From positions 80,168,981-80,232,980 of the forward strand of contig NC_088800.1 in the NCBI RefSeq assembly GCF_011386835.1: a DNA stretch of 64,000 nt, in the 5' to 3' direction. Position numbers and translations under genes: made by a program. Source of the stretch: Chrysemys picta bellii (lineage: Eukaryota > Chordata > Testudines > Emydidae). A model generated the notes under the pieces. That model was given only the letters and a program-made list of their open reading frames with translations. It had not been told where the DNA came from and did no database searches. Below, in pieces: positions 44,901 to 55,600 of the stretch (the stretch's first letter is position 1; each line of letters begins with the position of its first letter).

Positions 44901-47900
44901 TGTTCCGACTTAAAATTAGGAGCTCGGGAGGGGACAGACCCACCCCCAGCTGATCCAAGGCAGAATGCAGGCTCAAGATGACAGACCAGATTACGCATCC
45001 ACACACACTTACAGCCATGTAGGGTTTACAGCCAGCGTCCATGGTCTTAGCAACGGAGTCCACCAAGTAGCCACTGATTCCAAAGTCACACATTTTCACA
45101 TGCCCCTCCTTGTTAATGAGAACGTTGGAAGGCTTCACATCTAACAGGATTACAGAGAGGGAGCGGATTACGCCTTCAATTCAGAAAGCACAAAAGAAGT
45201 GAGCGACAGAGTTAAGGAGGCTTAAAACCAGGAAGTCAATGTTTCTATCTGGTAGAGACTTTGCAGGGAATCCTGGCTGACTCAAGGGAGAGAGGATAAG
45301 CCAAAGGAAACAAGACCAGATGTCAAAAGCCCCATTGATCCTGGATTTTAATATTATATGCTCTTATTTTTAGTATGCTTTGCACTTCTACGCCCTTATA
45401 TCCCAGGACAATGAGCTAAGCCTCTACCTCCTTAGGCAGCAGACAGATCTCCTCTGATGCAGAACCTGAAGCACAGACGGATTAAGTGACTTGCCCAAGG
45501 TTATGCCTCTGCTATAGCAGAGCAAGGAAGAGGACCTAAGTCTCCTGACTTCCAGGCCCCGAGTTTTAGCCATGAGTTCATCCTTCAGCCCCTGGCCAGC
45601 TGCAAGGAATTTGAGGGGATTTTTCTAACAGTCTGCAATTTATGCTCATTCTTCAGGAGCTGAGGTTATAAGAGTGGGCAGTATGTGGAAATGAAATTGT
45701 TCCACATTCAAGCTGGAAAGGAGAAAAGGCCCAGAATCATGTGGTGGGATAGAAGAAGGCTACGTTTTAGTCATTGGTATTTTGAGTAAAAGTCATGGAC
45801 AGTAAACAAAAATTCACAGCCCGTGACCTGTCCATGACTTTTATTATATACCCCTAACGAAAATGTGGGCCGGGGGGGTGGTCTGGGGGGGGCACGCGGC
45901 AGCACACGGCCCAGGACCCCTGCTGGTGCTGGGGGCTCAAGCAGCCCCTGAGTCAGCACCAGCCGTTGCAGAAGTCACAGAGGTCACAGAATCCGTGACA
46001 GACACACAGCCTTAGTTATAAGGAACAACTTCAATGAGTCATAGGTGCCAAACATCCCTCAGGGTCAGGCCCTTAGGTTTGAAGCTTGTCTCAAGATTCT
46101 GCCAAATGAATCCAGGAGCCAGACACACCCAACATCCTACAGGATTTGTGCCCTTTGAAGATGGATTCCAAGGAGAGAGAATCGTGCCGGCTTGTCATTC
46201 TAGTCACCCAGCACTTACCTCTGTGAATCACTGACAGTTTACTGTGCAAATGCTCCAGTGCTCGCACAATCTAGAGAGCAGAAGAGAAAGAGCTTGTTAG
46301 ACACACTGAACCTCACAGCGTCAGCCTTTCCCAGCAAAACCGCCACCAGCTTCTAAATGAGTATGTGTTCGAACAGGTGGCTTGTGCCATTAGCTTCAGG
46401 GCAACTGCGCCGGCAACGCGTGGTCTCCATGCGTACATATGAACGTCACAATGCTTAGGACCTGTGCAGCATGCATGCCAAGCCCTGGGGCACTGCAAGC
46501 TTCCAGAGTCAAAGGTGGGGTCCGCCGGGGGATGGTACTGAAGGACACCACACGGCATTCGCCGAGAGAAAGTCAGCCACTCACAGACACAGCGATCTTC
46601 CCGAGAATATCCTCGGGGATCGTCTTCTTCTTCTCCAGCACCTTCTTGTAGAATTTATCCAGAGACGTGTCCATCAGCTCCATGCAGATCCACACGTCGC
46701 CCTAATGAGGAGAGAAGCAGTTCATGAGGAAGAGGAGGAGGAATTTCCTTGCACAGAATCATCCTGAGATCAAATGAAGGTGCCAGTCCCTGCCCTTTTG
46801 ATGCTTACAGCAACAGCTTACAGGTTTGCCCGCAGCAGCTCCTTCTGTATCAGAGCATCATGTCTGCCTGGGGCGTGGCGGGATGAAGACACATGGGCCA
46901 AAACTGCACTTAGATACCGTTGCAAGTACTGTTTTAGGGCCTGGTCCAAAGTACAGCGACGTTGATGGAAAGATCCCCATGGATGCAATGGGCTTTGAAT
47001 CAGAGCCTTAGTATGGAGGTGGGACAGAGGAGGAGAGAGAGACTACCCCTCCACCCAGTCTCCTTGGCACTTTGTGGTTGTAATATGGTGGCCTAGGATC
47101 TACTCCTTCTGGAGAATTGACGGATCTGTGCCATGCTGGAGTCCAACCATCCACGGAAACAGCCCATGCAAAATGGCAAGGGGAGGCTGGATATGGGGTT
47201 CTTCAAGAAACCATTTCACCCCATACCATAAGCAGGTTAAGACCTGAGCTGCCAGGGTGCGCCAGACCTAATACTGCCCCGTTACCTCTCGGAAGAGGGC
47301 TCCATAGAAGGTGACTGTATAGAAGCAGTCTACTGTCCTCATGGAGATGTCCAAGTCCATCAGTAACCTCTTCTGCTCCTGAGTGTTCACCGTCGCTCGG
47401 ATTCTCTGAGAAAGAAAAAAAAAGTCATTAGCTAACGGTTATGCTCTTGGGCCCACACGTGACACCTTAAAGCTCCAAGCACTTAATGGGAGGTCTAAGG
47501 GCCCCATTGTTAACCTAACCTTCACTAGGCCTCTCATCTTGCATCTGCAGTGCTGACGATGCACAGAATTGCACCCACACCTTACATCATTTAGATGCGT
47601 AGGTCCCAGATTTCCAGGTGGTGTGCATGGGTACCACTGAGGGATAGGAGTCTCCACTACCATTGGTTGACTCTGTGGCAGGCACTGAAGCATGCCAGCC
47701 CTTGAACGGGCACTTAGACATCCAAGTGGCCTACACAGCAGGTCCAAGTGACCGAGGGCACGAATAAAGTGGCTGGGATGTCATGCACTGAGCTTTGAAA
47801 TGCTTCGAAGCTTCATGCCCTGCCGGAGTAGCGCTCCATTCCCTGCAGGAAGGTGGGTTCTGCTCATGCTTTCCCACTCGCCTAGTAAGTGCCTCCCCAA

Positions 47901-49639
47901 ATCCAGCCCCACCAATGGAATGCTGGAGTCACACACGGAGCTAGGCAGGGTCTCCTTCACATCCAGGTACCCAAGGAGATGGGGGCTCAATCCAACAGCC
48001 AGTGGAGTCACTCGGGTTCTCTCCATCGGCTCCAACGGGAGCTAGACTGGGTTTCTAGAGGAGCTGCTCCCTGCTCTCTAGATCCTCACGCTCCGCTGCA
48101 GGAGACCCCAGTGTGCTGGTCTCACCTTGACAGCCATGATGGTGCCACTCTGCGCATGCCGTACTTTCTCCACCACTCCATAGGCCCCACGGCCCAGCTC
48201 CGAAATGGTCACCAAATCATCGGCCTCCACTTCAAAGTTCTGTAGGAGAGAGGACACATTACAGTCTACAACAGCACCGACAGGAAACGGATGAAACATG
48301 ACTAAGAGCGGAGGAGCTACAATCCCTCCCCTGACTGCCACACACGAAAATGGACACCAACCACAGAACCATGCCTTGACCTGAAGTGTCCACCCCAGAC
48401 ATTCACTTTGATGAGACCGTAACACACTGGTGTAGTTCAGTCATGACTCCTGCTAGAGGTGGCCCACAGGACTATAGCAGCCTGCAGAATACGCACAGCT
48501 AGCGAAGTTACTTCTTTGGCTCAAGTGATAGACCTAAAATTTGGGTCCCAGGTTTCGTCCCCACTGACCGCTGTGTCTGTAAGCAGGTCAGACGAACAAC
48601 TTCACATTGCAAGGGCAAGGGAGGTTAATTAGCCCACTTTTCATTTGTCCCACCACAACTTGACTAGCGAATAAGAGGAGAAACACTGTGGAGCGTCCAC
48701 TGGACATACTCAACCATGCTGGAAACCCAGCACCATCCAGTTTAGACCTGTTCCGTACCTGTTGCCACTGCACAGGAGATGCTATCATGCAAAGAGAAGA
48801 CCTACTTAGGGCTAACAGCATCCAGTGGGCTGAACTCAAGTCTGATTTCAGGCCATCAGAGCGCCTCCTCCCACCAGACCCCTGTGAAGTTGGCTCCGTC
48901 CAAAGTTATTGAAACGTATCCACATTTGACAATCTCCCAGAATGAATCCATAGTCACACTAGGTGCTAGCTGCAATCAACGAAGTGGTGGCCTAGGCTGG
49001 GCTTCTACCTGCACTGGCTGGGACACACTTCACCTAAAGCATTTCCTAACAGCACAGACTGGGCCAGCACTCCACGCTAGACAGGGACCAGTGTCTGCAA
49101 TGTGACAATATTAACGTGAGAGACTCAGCTGCCATCGCAAGCAGACGTGGCTGGGAGAGCGGCACATAACTTGCTACGCAATATGCTCTAAAGACTGCAA
49201 CTGCACCGCACGCTGCTAGGTTACTGCCTTTGTGAAGTGATTTAAACAGGACAGCGAGCCGGGCTCAGCGAACCGTCCCCTTCCCCGCCTGAGCACCTCC
49301 GCCAAGTGCTTCCACACCATGGTCTCACTAAGTGGCTTTGCTCAAGCATGTGAAATCAATTAAACACACACTGGCGCCACTAACCCACCTCAGATGAACT
49401 CTGCAGCGGCCCTGTTGCAGGGGGAGACATACTGTGTCTGACTAACAAAGTCATATGCTGGCTGTTACAGAAGCCTGGGTACTGTATATTTTCCCAGCCC
49501 CATGTCTGAGATAACTGCTAAGACGGGAAAGCAGATTCCTTGCTGCCTTCCTCCCCAGGACCTGTATGAAGCCCAATGCTCCACGAACACTTGGCAGTCA
49601 GAGCCCAATATTGTATCCCTTAACCCACAGCAAACTGCC

Positions 49640-49681
<42 letters not shown>

Positions 49682-52600
49682 TCTTGGTGTCAGAATTGCT
49701 GGTGCAAGGATATTTCTATAGTGGCTGAATAAGCAGCAAACCTGAGCTGAATGCTGGGCCCGCTCTACCCTGTACCATCTTGCATTCCACACGAAATACG
49801 GGGAAGCCATATGTCAACCTCGGGTGCAGCTGTGACCCAAGTGTGACCTCCAGCAATCCTGGGAACTATGGAACGCTATAAGCCTGTCCATCCCCTGCTC
49901 CATTCTGCTTCGCAAACTTTTCAGACTCCAGCCAGGCAGCAAATGTGCTGCTACAGAAGCTCAATCAATAGACCTTTAGGGAACCTTATCAATGGGCATG
50001 CGCATCGCAGCTATCCAAGAGATCTTCCTCTTTCTGCCACTTTAAACTGACTAGTACCTAGGGACACGGAAGGAATGTCATTCAGTGCTGATCATGGATC
50101 CAAGCTTTTCTAGTTGGGTGAACCGATGGGAGAGAGAAAATGTTGACTCTCCAGCCCTAAGACATACAGAAGTCCCTTGTTTTAAAGGAACAATGCATTG
50201 TTATCGGTGTAAAACCCCATATATTCAAGGCAACTGGAACTAGGGAAAAGAGACTTCTGCCTTATTTACACTTCTTAGGAAGGACGGCCTGAAAGGTGAA
50301 TCTTCCCTCAACTCCCCAAAAAAACATTAATAGTCATCTTGTTGATACCTTGGAAACTGCGATCTTGTCTACCCTAGGAGAGACTGGACAGCTGGAGAAC
50401 TAGCAAGATTGTCAGGAATCGAAAGAAGATTGGAGATGGATAACAAGAGTACACAGATATAACAATACGGATTAAAAAACCCTATGAGGTTTAGAAGGAT
50501 CCAAAACAGATTTCAGGGCATAAACCAATCTCTAACTAATTGGGGTTAGGGACAGACTTCCCTGGGGGCAGGTTATCCCACCACTGCCTCCTGTACCTTC
50601 CTCTGAAACTATGGCTACTAGCTATTGTGGGATCCAAGTTCCTGGACCAGATGGTCTGATCCAGTCTAGCAATTCCTGTAATGTCCCTCATGCCAATGAA
50701 ATGAAAGCTGGTTAATCAAGGAAGGGATTTTAATTGAGACTGTTTTTCTTTTAGGTGTTAAATGCAACAAAGTTAGAGTCAACTCCACTCATCCCTTCTA
50801 TCCTGGGCTGGGATAGCTTCCCGCACATCTGAGAGTCACTCAACAGTGCTTCCTTCGAAGAGATGAAGACTAGAATTGACGTTCCTGATATTTCTAAGGG
50901 TTGAGATTTTTTAACACACCCCTTTCCAGCCATCTTTATACATAGTGAGGAGCAGAAAGGGCTGACGCCCCCTTTGCTCTTTGCATCATCAAGTTTGTTA
51001 CATTACAGCTCTTGCTACAAGGCAAAGCAGAATTTAAACAGGGGAACACAGATGGTGAAGTAGGACGCTTGCATGGCTGCGGGCCGTCTTCACCCACTCC
51101 AGGGCTCTCCCTACTTTCCATCTAGATATTATATGGCCATCGTCCCCTGGTATCTGTGCACCTGACAACCGTGAATGGATTTTATCCTTGCGACAGCTCT
51201 GTGAGATAGGGATGTGCAAGCCCCATTAAACAGACAGGGAACGGAGAGACCCAGGGTAGATTAAGTGACTTGCCCAAGGTCACACGGGGAGCATGTGCCC
51301 ATGCTGATCCCATCTCTTGAGCCCAACCCACAGCTCCATCCGCTAGATTATCCTTCCCCCCCCCCTACATAATCATGGGCTACTCCCCCAAGATTTATTC
51401 GTACATCCATTCAGCACAACAAAGACCAATCCGTTCCTCGCCCCGAGAATTGTGCGAGGAAGCTGCGAGCACTCCGCCCAGCCAGCTGCAGCCCTCCCTT
51501 TGCAAGGCAAGATTGGAATGGCCCCTGGTTTTGCTTTGGTCTTCAGGAAATCAACTATTTACACAAGAGTCAAAGCTAAGCTGTGAGGAAGGGCGGGTAA
51601 GGTAAGACATTTGTTGCACAAGAGAGGACACTGCTCCAGAAACAACGCCTGCAGGTTACACCCAGAGTGGAGGGGGGAACAGTGCTGTGTGCCCTAAAGA
51701 TCCCTCTCTGTATTAGCCACCGGACCGTGTAATGGTCAGGGGAGAACTCTGCCACACGTGGCCTTTTAACGCTCAACACCGTCCACTAACGCCAGATATC
51801 TCTGGCCCCCGTATGGTCCAGGAAGCAGGGGAGTTCCACGCCTGAGCTCAGCCGTCAGGCATGCACTGCCCAGCACAGGAAGACGCCAGCCGCTTCCCCT
51901 GCAATACAACACATCCTGGAAGGAGCTGGCTAGGGCAGGGGGCAGGTCAGCAAGCAGAGTTAGGCTGACCGCGAGACCCCATGCAAATCACTACCCAAGG
52001 GGGCTGCCTCCCGTCGATGGCAGCGGACGAAGCGTGCAGCAGCAGGCTCCCAGCTCCCAAGAGGGCATCTGCGCTGTGCACATTTTTATGGGTTGCAAAG
52101 ATACAGTGGACTATGGCTGGGTTTCAAGGCACAATCGCAGGTGCCTCAATGCCCCCTCTCTGCCCAGGCCGTCTCCCTGCCCCATGCTGCTCCACTCTGA
52201 TGTGCAGGCAGCACACAAGTCCCTGAGTCACAGGGAGCCAGAGCAAGACCCCGGCACACAAAGGGGAAGTCAAGGGGCTGTAGCGACGTTCATACCACAG
52301 CACAGCAGCCCGAGGGGAAAGAGGCCGCATGCACCTGCCGGAGAGGGAGGGGACGTTTCTGGCCAGCCAGTTCTGTCACTTGTTTAATTAAAACAAGCGG
52401 CACGTACACTGCACGCTCAGTGGCATCTAGTATCCCTCAAGGTCGGGAGGCAGCGTGCAGCTCCGCGCTGGGACTGCTTGGACCAGCGAGCAGAGAGTCC
52501 TTTCCCTGAGCTCCAGCCCCCGTAGAGCACCGCACTGCCAGGCTGCTACAAAGCATCTCTTTCTCCCCCCCAAACTATTAATATGCACATTACCCAATGG

Positions 52601-55600
52601 CCACTCAAACAAAGGCAATTGGGCCATCTTGCGGGAATGAGCGCAGGCTTCCCCTTCCCCCTGCACGGAGGGCTGGAGATCCCGATCTTATCTGACTTGC
52701 CACCTGCCCAGGATGGAAGGTAAACAGCTAGTTATAGCTCTCCTCTAAGGCACTATTTTTAGCCCCACTGCCAACAGCCTGACACGGCCCCAGGAGGGCC
52801 CGTAACAAGAGACCGAATGAGCAGAGGCAACAGCTATTTCCAGCTGGTGTTTTTCGTTAGATCACTAGGCATCGCAGGGTAAATCCAAGGGAGACAGGGG
52901 AGGAAAGGTGTGGAGTCACGGAAGGGTTCTGGCACCGTCCAAGACCCAGGCATGGCTTCTCTTTAGAGACCTGCAATGAACAGCCCTGGGAATTAGCAAC
53001 ACAAGCAGGGCTTCGTTAGTGAGAGTGCATGGAGCTCACTCTGACTGACTGCAGCTCTGCACACTGGAGGAAGGGTCCTTCACCTCTGGGCGAGGTCACC
53101 TTCTGCCCTTCAGCTGCACAGTGCTTCACACAGCTGGGTAAACTCATTCCCTCCCACATGGCTTCGGTGCAGTCCATTGGCCCCGCGATAAGGCAGGCAT
53201 TGAAGCAAGCCACATGACATGCCACGTTGCCCTGTAGCCAGAGAGAGGATAAGGGCCCTGCTACTACTGCCAAGGGAGGGAGATTTCCGCTTGCTCAAGC
53301 AGCAGCCCATGCCTGGTGTAGGGGCCAAGAGATCAGGGTTGTAATCCCAACCCTGCACATGGGGGATTGTGCCTGTTCTCTGCAGCACGTGGATTTGTTC
53401 CAGAAGCACAATAGCTTTGCACACCCACCACAAGACTCTCTATCCTGCAGGATCCCAAAGTGATCTAACCAAGGAAGGCCAGACCTACACGACAAACTTT
53501 GGGCGACGCAAGTGACGTCGGCATTCAGCCACCCCAGCTGGTACACCGCTTGCATCAATACAAAGCGCAATGTCTTCTGGGAAATTTTTGCAACGTGTTG
53601 TGTGATAGACATGACTCGCCCAGGGATCTCTGGAAGCTAAGGGTCAAGTTCCCAGCATGCAACTTTCTCCAGCCCATAATGCTATCCATAGCCCATTTAA
53701 AAAAAAAAAAAAAAAAAAGGACATGAAAATTAAGTCCCTCAAACCCGCGTGGCTCATTTCGCTGTCCGCCGTCTGGGACAGAAGCAGGGAACCCGCAGAG
53801 CTCTGTTCTATTCTCATGAGCATTGCTGGGCCGGTGGCCTAAAGGAGACAGACTGGGGCTCAGAAGACCCAGTTCTGCCACAGATTTTCTGTGTGACCTT
53901 GAACAAGTCTCATCTTCTCTGTCCCTCAGCTTCTCCATGTAGAAAACAGAGACAATGCTGCCCTACAGCACAGGGTGCATTTCGAAACCCCGACGTAGAA
54001 GGTGCCAGAGACCTATTCGCTACACAGCCCAGGTGACGGCCCCCACCTCTGAGGCAGAAGGTGTCACTAGGCTGACAGTGGATGCACAGGACCGTGAGAT
54101 GGGGGAGGTATTTTGGGCAAGCCTCCGTCTCTTACAATAAGGGGCCAGGGGATCCCCTCATGTCCATGCACAGAAGAAGAGAGCCTCTCTTCTTAAAGGT
54201 GCCGCCTTGACGAGCCCCACAAGGAATGCAGCATGCTATCTGCCTCTGAAGAACAATGGGTTTTGTCAGCTCGGTCTGGATTCCAACCAACGTGTCTGAA
54301 GAGCACAGGTTTTGCACTCCTGGTGCACTGATCCCTTAACCACCTCCTGCTAGAATCACTGCTGGTCTTGTTCCTTTCTGTACTGCAGGGCCCGCTCAGG
54401 GAGCCAAGGACTCCACTCCAGCAGGCCTCTGAGCCGCATCATCCTATTACTCACTCTCTCCGGCACCTACCATGACTTGGGTGGAGTTCTCTGGCCTGTG
54501 CCATGCAGGGGGTCAGGCTGGAGGATCGGAATGGTCCCTTCTGGCCTTAATCGATTAACTGCTAATTCCCAATTCCCCACCCCACCTCCATCAGCTCTAC
54601 CATTTGGCCATTCACCTTTTAGACCCTGATGCAGAAACTCATCACTGAATGTGGGGAAGGTTTTGCAGACTGAAATATCAACCCATTGTAGAAACTCTAA
54701 GGGAGGCAGCAGGAGTGCACGTTGCCACCAGGTTGAGCTCAACGCTCTTTGAAATGTAAGACTGCTTTCGTAGAGGTTTGACAATTGGTGAGATGGGACA
54801 GACAGACGGATCTGACACACGTGCTTAATTATGGGGGTGGCGAGGTACGAGCAAGGACCAGAAGAAGGAAAAACCATTGAAACATACTTTATCTCCAATC
54901 GTAATGAAGGTTCTGGAGTCCAAGTTCCTCGGGGGCCTGCACGGAAAAAAGAGAAGTTAGCAAGGAGATCAGCGACTGCAGGTCTCAAACTCATGAAGCG
55001 CTTGCATTGCCCACATCTCCGTCCTTAGGGTCCCATTTACAAATACAGGCCTCTATCCTGCCAGCACTGGAGTACATACGTAGCCTTCCTCACGCACGGA
55101 GCCTCCGCTGCCTACTCGCACGATTCAAGCGATGCACGTGCTCCAGTGTTTGCTGAGTCCGGGCCATAGTCAACCCGAAGGAGTCAAATACATCCAACCA
55201 ATGGGCCAGTGGAGATTCTCTCACATCAGGAGAGCAGCCAGAGATACTGATTTATGACATTCAGTGATTTCATGGTGGACTAGCCCAGCCAGTCACATCA
55301 TGACATCCACCGTCAACACAACATAACTACCAAGTAGCATGAAAAACCCAGCTATAGAAGACAGAAGCTATTTCCTAGATGAGGCATTTTGTTTACTTAA
55401 GGGCCTGTTTCACTCACCTCTGACACTTCATGCATCCGATGAAGTGGGCTCTAGCCCACGAAAGCTTAGGCCCAAATAAATGTGTTAGTCTCTAAGGTGC
55501 CACAAGGACTCCTCATTGTTTTTGCTGATACAGACTAACACAGCTACCCCTCTGAAACCTGTCACAAGTAGACCTAACATTTTAGTGGCACTGTGCTGCA

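Larger units (their letters stand above)
48240..54887. other. largest MAP2K3 intron (about 6.6 kb)
   Basis: The intron holds the (AC)18 microsatellite, two MIRs, a CR1-like tail and a poly(A) run, listed separately. The stretch 50050-51150 is fairly AT-rich and repeat-poor. No nested gene was recognised. Confidence 0.6.

Noticed and set aside
45430..45565. Possible tRNA-like or coding signal around GTGACTTGCCCAAGG
   Set aside because: This is the MIR core, seen many times in the window.
53699..53718. Poly(A) run taken as the tail of a processed pseudogene
   Set aside because: No coding similarity upstream and no flanking duplication; listed only as an unclassified repeat.
54467..54994. 175-codon minus-strand frame covering the 49-bp exon
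   Set aside because: It contains the real exon but in a different frame from the kinase reading; the GT-AG exon in phase is the better explanation.
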